From the NCBI GenBank assembly GCA_913775795.1, contig CAJYLT010000047.1, forward strand, positions 1 through 32,959: a DNA stretch of 32,959 nt, written 5' to 3'. The notes below the pieces were generated by a model. It worked only from the letters and a program-made list of their open reading frames with translations, had not been told where the DNA came from and did not search any database. Both the position numbers and the translations under genes were made by a program. Every line of letters starts with the position of its first letter. The stretch's first letter is position 1. The DNA comes from an uncultured Sphingomonas sp. (GTDB lineage: Bacteria; Pseudomonadota; Alphaproteobacteria; Sphingomonadales; Sphingomonadaceae). Below, in pieces: positions 14,043-22,930 of this stretch.

Positions 14043-15530
14043 CTATTGATCCAGCGCCTTCTTCAGCAGGTCGTTGACCACGCCCGGATTGGCCTTGCCC
14101 GCCATCGCCTTCATCGTCTGGCCGACGAAGAAACCGAACAGCTTGTCCTTGCCCCCGCGATAGTCGGCGACCTTGTCGGCATTCGCCGCCAACACTTTGG
14201 CGATCTCCGCCTCGATCGCGCCGGTGTCGCTGGTCTGGCGAAGGCCGCGCGCCTCGACGATCGCCTCGGCGCCCTCGCCCGTCTCCAGCATGATCTCGAA
14301 CACCTGCTTGCCCAGCGTGTTCGAGATCGTCCCGTCGGCGATCAGCCGCAGCAGCTCGCCGCCCTGCGCAGGAGTCACCGGCGAGGCCTCGATATCCTTG
14401 CCGATGCGGTTGAGCGCGCCGAACAGGTCGGAGATGACCCAGTTCGCCGCCGCCTTCGCCGTCACGGTCGGCCCGGCCGCGTCCAGCAGCGCCTCGAACC
14501 AGCGCGCCGTCTCCGCCTCCGCGGTCAACACCGCGGCGTTGTAGGGCGACAGGCCCAGCTCGCCCTCGTACCGCGCGCGCTTGGCATCGGGCAGCTCGGG
14601 CAGGCTCGCTCGGCATTCGTCCAGGAACGCGTCATCGAGTTCCAGCGGCAGCAGATCCGGATCGGGAAAATAGCGATAGTCGTGCGCGTCTTCCTTCGAC
14701 CGCATCGATCGCGTGACGCCCTTGTCGGGGTCGAACAGCCGCGTCTCCTGCACGATCGTCCCGCCGCTTTCCAGCACGTCGACCTGCCGCTGCGCCTCAT
14801 ATTCGATCGTCTGCATGACGAAGCGGACGGAGTTGACGTTCTTCGTCTCGGTCCGCGTGCCGAACGCCTCGCCAGGCTTGCGCACGCTGACGTTGACGTC
14901 GGCGCGCATCGAGCCTTCTTCCATGTTGCCGTCGCACGATCCGACATAGCGAAGGATCGTGCGCAGCTTGCGGACATAGGCCCCCGCCTCAGCCGGCGAT
15001 CGCATATCGGGCTTCGACACGATCTCCATCAGCGCGACGCCCGAGCGGTTTAGGTCGACATAGGAGCGCGTCGGATGCTGATCGTGCATCAGCTTGCCCG
15101 CATCCTGCTCGACATGGATCCGCTCGACGCCGATCGCCTTGGTGCCCGCATCGGGGTTCTTGTCGTCCAGCGCGATCTCGATCCGCCCCTCGCCCACCAG
15201 CGGGTGATAGAGCTGGCTGATCTGGTAGCCCTGCGGCAGGTCGGCGTAGAAATAGTTCTTGCGATCGAACCGCGACCATTTGTTGATCGCCGCGTCGATC
15301 GCGAGCCCCGTGCGCACCGCCTGGCGGATGCACTCGCGGTTCGGCACCGGCAGCATCCCGGGCATCGCCGCGTCGACCAGGCTGACCTGCGTGTTCGGCT
15401 CCGCCCCGAACGCCGTCGCCGCGCCCGAGAAGAGCTTGGCCTTCGACGTGACCTGCGCGTGGACTTCCAGCCCGATGACGACTTCCCAGTCGCCGGTTGC
15501 GCCGTGAATGCGGTAGGTGGATTCAGTCAT
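14043..15530 (-). CDS. gatB: Asp-tRNA(Asn)/Glu-tRNA(Gln) amidotransferase subunit B
   Basis: A 495-residue tRNA-binding and kinase subunit of GatCAB, which converts mischarged Glu-tRNA(Gln) (and Asp-tRNA(Asn)) to the correct amide form. The N-terminal core shows [20 protein letters not shown], the [15 protein letters not shown] motif, the [11 protein letters not shown] block, and a C-terminal YqeY-like tail ([11 protein letters not shown] end). It is the third gene of gatC-gatA-gatB. An 93-base gap holding a REP pair separates it from gatA. Confidence 0.97.
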   Translation of the reverse strand: MTESTYRIHGATGDWEVVIGLEVHAQVTSKAKLFSGAATAFGAEPNTQVSLVDAAMPGMLPVPNRECIRQAVRTGLAIDAAINKWSRFDRKNYFYADLPQGYQISQLYHPLVGEGRIEIALDDKNPDAGTKAIGVERIHVEQDAGKLMHDQHPTRSYVDLNRSGVALMEIVSKPDMRSPAEAGAYVRKLRTILRYVGSCDGNMEEGSMRADVNVSVRKPGEAFGTRTETKNVNSVRFVMQTIEYEAQRQVDVLESGGTIVQETRLFDPDKGVTRSMRSKEDAHDYRYFPDPDLLPLELDDAFLDECRASLPELPDAKRARYEGELGLSPYNAAVLTAEAETARWFEALLDAAGPTVTAKAAANWVISDLFGALNRIGKDIEASPVTPAQGGELLRLIADGTISNTLGKQVFEIMLETGEGAEAIVEARGLRQTSDTGAIEAEIAKVLAANADKVADYRGGKDKLFGFFVGQTMKAMAGKANPGVVNDLLKKALDQ

Positions 15531-15538
15531 ATCTCACA

Positions 15539-15618
15539 CCGTCATCCCAGCGAAGGCTGGGATCTTTCTCGAATGTCGTTGCCGCGGCCAGCGATCCCAG
15601 CCTTCGCTGGGATGACGG
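15539..15618. repeat. REP pair forming a 26-base inverted repeat inside the gat operon
   Basis: Two copies of the alphaproteobacterial palindrome with core CATCCCAGCGAAGGCTGGGA lie in opposite orientation at 15539-15564 and 15593-15618. The arms are perfect reverse complements (26 bases) around a 28-base spacer, and each arm can also fold by itself through the GATCCCAGC / GCTGGGATC ends. The element lies between gatA and gatB. No RAYT transposase is in the window. Confidence 0.9.
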
Positions 15619-15623
15619 GCTGG

Positions 15624-17108
15624 TCACCACCACTTGTCCGCGCGCGCCGTGAAGCCCGCGCGCTGTTCGATCGCGAGGCCGGCGTTCAGCACGCCCTGCT
15701 CGTCGAGCGGCCGGCCGATCACCTGAAGCCCGAGCGGCAGCCCGTCGCCGTCCAGCCCGCCCGGCACGCTCATCGCCGGCAGCCCGGCGAGCGAGGCGGG
15801 CACGGTGAACACGTCGTTCAAGTACATCGCGAGCGGGTCGGCCTGCTTCTCGCCCAGCGCGAACGCCGCCGAGGGGGCGGTGGGGGTCAACAGCAGATCA
15901 CAGACCTCCCACGCCTTCTCGAAATCCTGCGCGATCAGCGCGCGGACCTTCTGCGCCTGCGTGTAGTACGCATCGTAGAAGCCCGCCGAGAGCACATAGG
16001 TGCCGATCAGGATGCGCCGCTTCACTTCGTCGCCGAAGCCCGCGGCGCGGGTCGCCGCATACATGTCCTGAAGGTTCGCGCCCTCGGGCAGCTCGCGCTG
16101 GCCGAAGCGCACGCCATCATAGCGCGCAAGGTTCGATGACGCCTCCGCCGGCGCGACGATGTAATAGGCGGGCAGCGCATACTTCGTGTGCGGCAGCGAG
16201 ACCTCGACGATCTCCGCGCCGGCATCGCGCATCCATTCGATGCCTCGGCTCCAGAGCGCTTCGATCTCCGCGGGCATCCCGTCGACGCGGTACTCCTTCG
16301 GGATACCGATCCGCTTGCCCTTCATGTCGGGCGACAGGCCCGCTTCCCAGGCGGGCACCGGCAGGTCGAGCGAGGTCGCGTCCTTCGCGTCGAAGCCCGA
16401 CATCGCCTCCAGCATGATCGCGCAGTCGCGCACGTCGCGCGCCATCGGCCCCGCCTGATCGAGCGAGGAAGCGAAGGCGACCGTGCCCCAGCGCGAGCAG
16501 CGCCCATAGGTGGGCTTGATCCCCGAGATGCCGACGAACGCCGCGGGCTGGCGGATCGAGCCGCCGGTGTCGGTGCCGGTCGCCGCCGGGCACAGCCGCG
16601 CCGCGATCGCCGAGGCGCTGCCGCCCGACGATCCGCCCGGCGTCAGCGCGGCATTGCCGCCGTCCTTGCGCCGCCAGGGCGAGATGACGTTGCCGAACGC
16701 GCTCGTCTCGTTCGACGATCCCATCGCGAACTGGTCGAGGTTGAGCTTTCCCAGCATACCCGCGCCCGCGTCCCACAGCTTCTGCGAGACGGTGGATTCG
16801 TAGGTGGGCGTGAACCCCTCGAGGATGTGGCTCGCCGCCGTGGTCTGCACGCCCTTGGTCGCGAACAGGTCCTTCATGCCGATCGGCACGCCCGCCAGCG
16901 GCTTGGGCGCCTCGCCTGCTTCGCGCGCGGCATCGGCCGCGTCGGCGGCGGCGAGCGCGTGGTCGGGCGTCTCGACGATGAAGGCGTTGAGCGTCTTGGC
17001 GCCCGCGACCGCGGCGTTGAACGCCTCCGCCGCCTCCCGCGCGGTGAAGTCGCCGGCGCGGAAGCCATCGCGCAGGCCGGCGACGGTCAGGTCGGTCAGC
17101 TCGGTCAT
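15624..17108 (-). CDS. gatA: Asp-tRNA(Asn)/Glu-tRNA(Gln) amidotransferase subunit A
   Basis: A 494-residue amidase-signature glutaminase subunit of GatCAB that releases ammonia from glutamine for gatB. The Ser-cisSer-Lys triad is visible: Lys79 in [14 protein letters not shown], the [14 protein letters not shown] loop (156-169), and Ser184 in [14 protein letters not shown]. The length is typical. Its ATG overlaps the gatC stop (ATGA), so gatC and gatA are coupled. Confidence 0.98.
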   Translation of the reverse strand: MTELTDLTVAGLRDGFRAGDFTAREAAEAFNAAVAGAKTLNAFIVETPDHALAAADAADAAREAGEAPKPLAGVPIGMKDLFATKGVQTTAASHILEGFTPTYESTVSQKLWDAGAGMLGKLNLDQFAMGSSNETSAFGNVISPWRRKDGGNAALTPGGSSGGSASAIAARLCPAATGTDTGGSIRQPAAFVGISGIKPTYGRCSRWGTVAFASSLDQAGPMARDVRDCAIMLEAMSGFDAKDATSLDLPVPAWEAGLSPDMKGKRIGIPKEYRVDGMPAEIEALWSRGIEWMRDAGAEIVEVSLPHTKYALPAYYIVAPAEASSNLARYDGVRFGQRELPEGANLQDMYAATRAAGFGDEVKRRILIGTYVLSAGFYDAYYTQAQKVRALIAQDFEKAWEVCDLLLTPTAPSAAFALGEKQADPLAMYLNDVFTVPASLAGLPAMSVPGGLDGDGLPLGLQVIGRPLDEQGVLNAGLAIEQRAGFTARADKWW

Positions 17109-17392
17109 TCGATCACCTTGGGAACCGCGAAGAAGCCGTGCTCGGCCTGCGGGGCATTGGCCAGCACCGCCTCGCGCACGCCGCCGTCGGTGACGACATC
17201 GTCGCGCAGGCGCAGCGTGTTGGGGATGACGGCGGTCATCGGCGCGACGGCGGCGGTATCGACCTCGCCCAGTTGCTCGATCCAGCCCATGATGTTGTCG
17301 AGTTCGGGCGCGATGCGCGCGGCCTCGTCATCGGTGATGGCGATGCGGGCAAGCCCCGCGATGCGCTTTACGGTTGCAGTGTCGACGGACAT
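17105..17392 (-). CDS. gatC: Asp-tRNA(Asn)/Glu-tRNA(Gln) amidotransferase subunit C
   Basis: A 95-residue subunit that wraps around GatA and GatB. It starts [20 protein letters not shown], contains the conserved [17 protein letters not shown] and [12 protein letters not shown], and ends [13 protein letters not shown], all diagnostic of GatC. No Shine-Dalgarno is seen before the ATG, and the candidate promoter lies only 7 bases upstream, so the mRNA may be leaderless. The presence of gatCAB fits an organism that makes Gln-tRNA indirectly. Confidence 0.95.
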   Translation of the reverse strand: MSVDTATVKRIAGLARIAITDDEAARIAPELDNIMGWIEQLGEVDTAAVAPMTAVIPNTLRLRDDVVTDGGVREAVLANAPQAEHGFFAVPKVIE

Positions 17393-17399
17393 GCAGGCG

Positions 17400-17428
17400 C
17401 GGCTAGCATCCGCATCCGGCCCCATCAA
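17400..17428 (-). promoter_or_regulatory. Candidate leaderless promoter of the gatCAB operon
   Basis: On the minus strand, TTGATG (17428-17423), a 17-base spacer and TAGCCG (17405-17400) precede the gatC ATG (17392) by 7 bases. Transcription would start at or next to the start codon. Confidence 0.4.
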
Positions 17429-17493
17429 GCGTCCCCGCAGTTGCAGATCGCGCAAACACGCGGCATCGAAACCGAATTGCCGCTCGCCGGTTT

Positions 17494-18621
17494 ATGCTGC
17501 ATCGCACAATGGAGGCCGATCTGGCCCGCAAATTCCTCTATCTGGTCGCCATCCTGATCGTGCTCGCCATCGCCGCCATGTTCGCATACCGCCTGTTCGG
17601 GGTGCAGCTCCTGCGCCAGACGATGGTGCCGACCGCGCAGTTCCAGGCCCTGCCCGCGGCGCCGGCCGATGCCTATGCCAAGGCGGAGATGTGGATCGCG
17701 CGGCCCGACAGGCCCGGCAATCCCGCACTTTGGACGCCGCCGGGCGTCGAGCCGGGTAAGAACCCGACCGCAGCGGTCTTCTTCATCCATCCGACCTCGT
17801 ACCTCGACCGCGCGGCATGGAATGCGCCGCTCGACAACCGCGACGCCAATGATCGGGCGGCGCTGTTCCTGCGCGGGCAGGCATCGGCGTTCAACGGCGT
17901 CGGCGCGATCTGGGCACCGCGCTATCGCCAGGCGACGTTCGGCGCGTTCCTGACCAATGCACAGGCGGCGACGCAGGCGCTCGACCTCGCTTATGGCGAC
18001 GTGCTCGCCGCGTTCGACCGTTTCGTGGCGGAGGCGGGCGACCGGCCGATCATCCTCGCCGGGCACAGCCAGGGTGCGCTGCACCTGTCGCGCCTGCTCA
18101 AGGATCGCATAGCCGGACAGCCGATCGCGAAGCGTATCGTCGCGGCCTATGTCGTCGGCTGGCCGATCTCGCGCACCGCCGACCTGCCCGAAATGGGCCT
18201 GCCCGAATGCCAGCGCGCCGATCAGGCCGGCTGCATCCTGTCGTGGCAGAGCTTCGGCGAGCCGGCCGATCCGTCGCTCATCTTCGACACGTTCGACGCG
18301 ACGACCGGCTTCAACGGCACCACGCGCGCCGGCACGCCGATGGTCTGTACGAACCCGATCACCGGAAACATGGGTGATACCGCCCCGGCAGAGGCCAATC
18401 TCGGCACGCTGGTGCCTTCTGCCGATCTGACCTCTGCGACACTGGTCAAGGGCAGCGTGCCGGCGCGGTGCGAGGGGCGCGGGTTGCTGATGATCGGCCA
18501 GGGGCCGGACCTCGGCAACTACGTCCTGCCCGGCAACAACTATCACGTGTTCGACTACAGCCTGTTCTGGGGCAATGTCCGCGCCGATGCAGAGCGGCGG
18601 CTGAAGGCGTTCGGCGCGTGA
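17494..18621 (+). CDS. DUF3089 family alpha/beta-hydrolase-like protein
   Basis: A 375-residue protein with one N-terminal membrane segment (about 16-36) and an extracytoplasmic domain. The features [34 protein letters not shown] and [14 protein letters not shown] (Ser192 in GHSQG) mark the DUF3089 family of lipase/esterase-like proteins. The substrate is unknown. The start at 17494 is the first ATG; the ATG at 17509 (MEADLARKF) is equally possible since no ribosome-binding site decides. Its stop overlaps the ruvX GTG (GTGA). Confidence 0.88.
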   Translation: MLHRTMEADLARKFLYLVAILIVLAIAAMFAYRLFGVQLLRQTMVPTAQFQALPAAPADAYAKAEMWIARPDRPGNPALWTPPGVEPGKNPTAAVFFIHPTSYLDRAAWNAPLDNRDANDRAALFLRGQASAFNGVGAIWAPRYRQATFGAFLTNAQAATQALDLAYGDVLAAFDRFVAEAGDRPIILAGHSQGALHLSRLLKDRIAGQPIAKRIVAAYVVGWPISRTADLPEMGLPECQRADQAGCILSWQSFGEPADPSLIFDTFDATTGFNGTTRAGTPMVCTNPITGNMGDTAPAEANLGTLVPSADLTSATLVKGSVPARCEGRGLLMIGQGPDLGNYVLPGNNYHVFDYSLFWGNVRADAERRLKAFGA

Positions 18622-19085
18622 TCGCCGCGCTCGCCGCCGACTTCGCCGCCGCACTGCCGGACGGCGGGCGGCTGATCGGCCTGGACGTGGGCACCAAGAC
18701 GATCGGCACCGCGCTATGCGACGCGGGCTGGAGCTTCGCCAGCGCCGCGCCGCTGATCCGCCGGACCAAGTTCACCGCCGACAGGGCCGCGCTCGCCGGG
18801 CTGATCGCGAAACAGTCGGTCAAGGGCATCGTCATCGGCCTGCCCCTCAACATGGACGGCACCGACAGCCCGCGCACCCAGTCGACACGAGCCTTCGCGC
18901 GCAACCTCACTGACATGAACCTGCCAATCCTGCTCTGGGACGAACGCTGGTCCACCGTCGCGGTCGAGCGGCTTATGATCGAGCAGGATCTCAGCCGCGC
19001 GAAGCGGGCCGAGCGCGTGGACTCGCTGGCGGCGGCGCATATCCTGCAGGGCGCGATCGACGCGCTGGCGAACGTCGCGCTCTAG
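18618..19085 (+). CDS. ruvX: Holliday junction resolvase-like protein RuvX (YqgF)
   Basis: A 155-residue RNase H-fold protein of the YqgF/RuvX family, implicated in 16S rRNA 5'-end processing and possibly Holliday junction resolution. Motifs are [15 protein letters not shown] (catalytic Asp23), [28 protein letters not shown] and the C-terminal [16 protein letters not shown]. It starts with GTG overlapping the DUF3089 stop. It is convergent with the next gene, overlapping by 4 bases at the stop codons. Confidence 0.93.
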   Translation: MIAALAADFAAALPDGGRLIGLDVGTKTIGTALCDAGWSFASAAPLIRRTKFTADRAALAGLIAKQSVKGIVIGLPLNMDGTDSPRTQSTRAFARNLTDMNLPILLWDERWSTVAVERLMIEQDLSRAKRAERVDSLAAAHILQGAIDALANVAL

Positions 19086-19765
19086 CCCGCCAACGCCGCC
19101 GCGACCGCACGCAGAACGTCGGGATTGAACTGCACCCAGACATGGCTCGATCGCACCTCGACCGCATGGCAATCCTCACCGCGGCAGATCGGGCCGCCGA
19201 CCAGCCCATCGCTCGCGCTCCAGATCGCCGTCGTCGGTACCGGCAGGGGCCGCCCGGCCTCCTCGACCAGCGCGCGCACCGCCGGATCGTCGATCCGCGC
19301 GCCCGACAGCGCCTGATAGGCGCGCCAGACGCGCGTCGTATCGGGCGGCCCGGCGAAGGGCGAACTGATCGTCACCACTCGCGCCACCCGGTCCGGCATC
19401 CGCTGCGCCGCGATCCGCGCCATCAGTCCGCCGAGGCTGATGCCCACCAGCGCCACCGGCGCGCGGTGCCGCTCCGCCATCGCCTCGATTTTGGCGAACA
19501 GCCGCTCGCCGTCACCGCGGATCGCCCGCTGGCCAAGATTACGGCCAAGGTCCCAGCCCTCGACCCGATACCCCATCCGCATCAGGTGCCGGCGCAGCGC
19601 GACGTTCGAGCGATCCGAATTGAACAGCCCCGGCAGCACCATCACCGGTTCGCCCCGCCCGCGCGGCCCGGCGGCTATCGACCGCCATTCGCGTGCAAGC
19701 CGCACCATCCCCGCCGTCCCCCGCGGCACCTCGGTAAGGGTGTATCGCCACGCGGGCCAAGTCAC
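19082..19765 (-). CDS. Alpha/beta hydrolase
   Basis: A 227-residue protein, with the start assigned to a GTG at 19765 that overlaps the stop of the DUF2459 gene (GTGA). The fold markers are [13 protein letters not shown] (oxyanion region), the nucleophile elbow [14 protein letters not shown] (Ser110), an acid in IWSASDGLV, and a histidine in [13 protein letters not shown]. It resembles small lipase/PGAP1-like hydrolases and has no signal peptide. Substrate unknown. Translational coupling to DUF2459 suggests a shared task. Confidence 0.85.
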   Translation of the reverse strand: MTWPAWRYTLTEVPRGTAGMVRLAREWRSIAAGPRGRGEPVMVLPGLFNSDRSNVALRRHLMRMGYRVEGWDLGRNLGQRAIRGDGERLFAKIEAMAERHRAPVALVGISLGGLMARIAAQRMPDRVARVVTISSPFAGPPDTTRVWRAYQALSGARIDDPAVRALVEEAGRPLPVPTTAIWSASDGLVGGPICRGEDCHAVEVRSSHVWVQFNPDVLRAVAAALAG

Positions 19766-20439
19766 AGCCACCACATCACCGTCCCCGAAAACGGCGTCCA
19801 CCGCCCGATCGGCACGCCCGCTGCCTTCAGTGCCTCGCCCGTCCAGGCATTGCAGGTGCGGATCGCGCTGTAATGCCCGCGCGCCGGATAGAAGGCGTCC
19901 CAGGCGTCATAGCCCGAGACGGCAGGCCCCTCGCCCAAGCTCTTGTCGATGAAGCCGACCAATCGCCGCGCCTGATCGGGCCGCAGCAATACCCGTGTCA
20001 CCGAACCGCCCGCGACCGGGGGCGGCACATGCTCGACATGCAGGACCGTCGCATCGCTACCGACCGCGGCCGCAGCGACCGTCGACAGGCTCAGTTCGCG
20101 CCAGGTGGGCGTATCGAGATAGAAGGCCCGATCGCCCCACCCGACCGCGACCCAGTCATGCCGCGCATATCGCGGGTCGCGAAGATCGGCCGCCACGAAC
20201 CGCGCTGCCAGCCGCGGCGTGAGCAGCGCTTTCGTCAGGACGATCCCCGTATGGATGCCGTTATCTTCGACATAGACGGCAATGCCGGTCGCCGCCCGCG
20301 CCTCGGCCCCCGGGGCCTCGAGCGCCGCGCCGATCCAGCCGGCGATCCAATAACCCTGCGCGACAACCGCGACCAGCAGCACCAGCGCGACCAGTGTCCC
20401 GAGGCCCGAACCTTTCAACCTGTTCAGTTTCGCGTGCAA
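19762..20439 (-). CDS. DUF2459 (TIGR02117) family protein
   Basis: A 225-residue membrane-anchored protein with one N-terminal hydrophobic segment (about 12-38). Diagnostic segments are VYVEDNGIHTGIVLTKALLT, HDWVAVGWGDRAFYLDTPTW and RTCNAWTGEALKAAGVPIGR. The family has no firmly established function; the conserved His and Cys make it look like an extracytoplasmic hydrolase. The only start that keeps the membrane anchor is a TTG at 20439, which leaves just 17 bases to the divergent phhA ATG. Confidence 0.88.
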   Translation of the reverse strand: MHAKLNRLKGSGLGTLVALVLLVAVVAQGYWIAGWIGAALEAPGAEARAATGIAVYVEDNGIHTGIVLTKALLTPRLAARFVAADLRDPRYARHDWVAVGWGDRAFYLDTPTWRELSLSTVAAAAVGSDATVLHVEHVPPPVAGGSVTRVLLRPDQARRLVGFIDKSLGEGPAVSGYDAWDAFYPARGHYSAIRTCNAWTGEALKAAGVPIGRWTPFSGTVMWWL

Positions 20440-20444
20440 CTGCC

Positions 20445-20450
20445 TATATT
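20445..20450 (+). promoter_or_regulatory. Candidate -10 element for phhA
   Basis: TATATT ends 6 bases before the phhA ATG, which would give a leaderless or nearly leaderless transcript. The -35 region overlaps the start of the divergent DUF2459 gene and is weak. Confidence 0.35.
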
Positions 20451-20456
20451 CCGCTC

Positions 20457-21329
20457 ATGACCGCTGACCTGCACATCCACGCCGCGCCGCCCGAGGGTGC
20501 CGCCGCCGACTGGACCATCCCACAGAATTGGGAGGCGTTCACGCGCGAAGAGCACGCCGTCTGGGATACGCTGTTCGAGCGGCAGGCGAAATTGCTGCCC
20601 GGCCGTGCGTCGAAAGCGTTTCTGCGCGGGCTCGAGGCGCTGCGCCTGTCCGAAAGCGGCATCCCCAATTTCGACGACCTGTCGGAACGGCTGAGGAAAC
20701 TGACCGGGTGGCAGGTCGTCGCCGTCCCCGGCCTCGTCCCCGACGACGTGTTTTTTGAGCATATGGCGAACCGCCGCTTCGTCTCCGGCAACTTCATTCG
20801 CCGCGCCGACCAGCTCGACTATCTGCAGGAGCCCGACGTCTTTCACGACGTGTTCGGGCACGTGCCGATGCTCGCCGATCCGGTGTTCGCCGATTATCTC
20901 GCGGCTTATGGCCGCGGGGGTCTTCGCGCGCTCGAACTCGGCGCACTGCCGCAACTGGCGCGGCTCTACTGGTACACGGTGGAGTTCGGGCTGGTCGAGG
21001 AGGACGAGGGGCTGCGCATCTTCGGCGCAGGGATCGTCTCTTCCTCGGCCGAAAGCGTGTTCGCGCTCGACGATCCCAGCCCGCATCGCATCGGCTTCGA
21101 CCTCGAGCGGGTGATGCGCACCGAATACCGGATCGACGATTTCCAGCAGAACTATTTCGTGATCCCAAGTTTCGAGGAACTGCTGCGCGTCACCGTGGAG
21201 ACGGACTTCGCGCCGCTCTACGAACGGATCCTGCCGCTCCCCTCGATCCCGGTCGCCAAGCTGATCGACAGCGACCGCGTCATCCATCGCGGCACGCAAG
21301 CCTATGCGGCGGCCCGCGCGCCCGCCTGA
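20457..21329 (+). CDS. phhA: Phenylalanine 4-monooxygenase
   Basis: A 290-residue pterin-dependent, non-haem iron hydroxylase that converts phenylalanine to tyrosine. The iron ligands are visible: His130 and His135 in PDVFHDVFGHVPMLADPVFA and Glu176 in YWYTVEFGLVEE. The C-terminal YRIDDFQQNYFVIPSFEEL block is also intact. There is no N-terminal regulatory domain, as expected in bacteria. No pterin dehydratase or tyrosine-degradation gene is adjacent. The last 28 bases overlap the convergent histidine kinase gene. Confidence 0.96.
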   Translation: MTADLHIHAAPPEGAAADWTIPQNWEAFTREEHAVWDTLFERQAKLLPGRASKAFLRGLEALRLSESGIPNFDDLSERLRKLTGWQVVAVPGLVPDDVFFEHMANRRFVSGNFIRRADQLDYLQEPDVFHDVFGHVPMLADPVFADYLAAYGRGGLRALELGALPQLARLYWYTVEFGLVEEDEGLRIFGAGIVSSSAESVFALDDPSPHRIGFDLERVMRTEYRIDDFQQNYFVIPSFEELLRVTVETDFAPLYERILPLPSIPVAKLIDSDRVIHRGTQAYAAARAPA

Positions 21330-22930
21330 TCCACCCCGTCGGTGCGCAGCGTCAGCCGCGCGCGGGCGCCGCGGCCGGCACCGTCGCTCTCCAGCGTCAG
21401 CGTGCCGCCCATCGCGTTGGCGGCGTTCGCGCACCAGTGAAGGCCGAGCCCCCCGGCCTTGTCCGCCCGCGTCGAGAAGCCGCGCTGAAACAAGCTTGCA
21501 CTGCGCGCGGCATCGAACCCTTCGCCGTCATCGACGATGGACAGGACCAGCCGATCGCCCGCGCGCTCTATCGTCGCATTGATCCGGCCGCTGCGCCCGG
21601 TCGCGGCGATCGCCTCCACTGCGTTGGCGAGGAGATTGCCGACGATCTGGCTCAGCACCACGCGGTTGGCGATCGCCCAGGCGGGTCCGTCCGGCATGGT
21701 GAGGGCCACCGGCAACGCGCCGGCGAACCGCGCGATCGCCACGTTCTGCGCGACGATCTCCGCCACGTCGCACGGCGCCACATGCGGGCGGGCATGGGCG
21801 TCGGCCGGTTGCCACCCGATGATCGACAGCGCTTGCCGCATCGACGCGCGCCCGATCTCGAGCCGCTCCAGCCGCTCGGTGCGGGCCGCCTGCTCGGCCT
21901 CTAGCGCCGCGGCGACGAACCCCGCTAGCTTCCGCCGCCGCGCCGCCGGTACGGCATCGCCGGCCAGCTCGGCCAGCGCCCGCGCCACCAGCGCCGGATC
22001 GGCGGCGGGCGGCTGGGCCAACCCCTGCGACAGGATCGTGCTGACGGGCGTGAGGGCGTTGCGGACGTTGTGGATCATCGCCACCGCGCTTTCCGACTGG
22101 CCGAGGCGATAGGATTGCGCGGCCATGCATTCGCGCAGGTCCGCAAGCTGCGCCAGCATCGCGTCGAAGCTGCGCGTCACGCTGCCGATCTCGTCGGCGC
22201 GCGGATCGGCGGCGAGCGGCGCGGGTACGCCCGTTTCTCGCACTGCCAGCATATGCGCTTCCAGTCGCTCCAGCGGTTGCAGCACCAGCGCCGTGATCGA
22301 CCGGCGGAGCACCGCCAGCACGATCAGCAACAACAGCGTCGATCCGCCCACCGCCAGCAGCAGCATCCGCTGGCCCAGAACCGACAGGTCGCGCGGCATC
22401 GACAGGCGAAGCCGCCCGGCAACGCGCCCGTCGCTGTCGGTCAGCGGCAGCGTCGCCGCGATCCGGTTTCCGTCGCGCACGATCGCGCTGCCGCTGCCTT
22501 GCTCGATCGTCACGCCAAGGCCGGTGAGGCGCCGAAGCGTCGGCGCATCGAGGCGTCGCACCGCCGCCATCCGCGCGCCCCGCGCCACGATCGTCACGCC
22601 CCCGCGCTCGATCCGGTACCGCAGCCGCGCATCGTCGCGCCTCGCGAGCGGCAGGAGCGCATCGACCGAATAGGCCGCCGGCGGATCGCCCGGCCGGGCG
22701 GTACCCGCAGCCGCCGCAGTGCGCTCGCCGATCTCGGCCAGCATCGCGGCCACCCGGCCGCGCTGCGCGGCGGCGGCCTCGATTTCCAGCCGATCGAACC
22801 CCGGCGTGATGACGATCGCCAGCAACAGCGTGATCGCGACCGAGCCGAGCAGCCCCACGCCCGTCAGGATCGCGATGAACTGCGCGCCGAGCGACCCGTC
22901 GATCCATCCGCGCGCCGTGCGCGCGGGCAT
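21302..22930 (-). CDS. Membrane sensor histidine kinase
   Basis: A 542-residue kinase. Transmembrane segments near 18-42 and 187-208 flank an extracytoplasmic sensor domain, and a HAMP-like linker follows (210-265). The phospho-acceptor region reads AMIHNVRNALTPVSTI (His287), a variant H-box rather than the common HE-L-R-TPL. The ATPase domain shows an N-box NLLANAVEAI (432-441), G1 DDGEGFD (467-473) and G2 GGLGLHWCANAANAMGGTL (493-511). Its ATG overlaps the stop of the upstream REC-GGDEF-EAL gene, so it most likely phosphorylates that protein's receiver domain. No other response regulator is nearby. Confidence 0.92.
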   Translation of the reverse strand: MPARTARGWIDGSLGAQFIAILTGVGLLGSVAITLLLAIVITPGFDRLEIEAAAAQRGRVAAMLAEIGERTAAAAGTARPGDPPAAYSVDALLPLARRDDARLRYRIERGGVTIVARGARMAAVRRLDAPTLRRLTGLGVTIEQGSGSAIVRDGNRIAATLPLTDSDGRVAGRLRLSMPRDLSVLGQRMLLLAVGGSTLLLLIVLAVLRRSITALVLQPLERLEAHMLAVRETGVPAPLAADPRADEIGSVTRSFDAMLAQLADLRECMAAQSYRLGQSESAVAMIHNVRNALTPVSTILSQGLAQPPAADPALVARALAELAGDAVPAARRRKLAGFVAAALEAEQAARTERLERLEIGRASMRQALSIIGWQPADAHARPHVAPCDVAEIVAQNVAIARFAGALPVALTMPDGPAWAIANRVVLSQIVGNLLANAVEAIAATGRSGRINATIERAGDRLVLSIVDDGEGFDAARSASLFQRGFSTRADKAGGLGLHWCANAANAMGGTLTLESDGAGRGARARLTLRTDGVDQAGARAAA

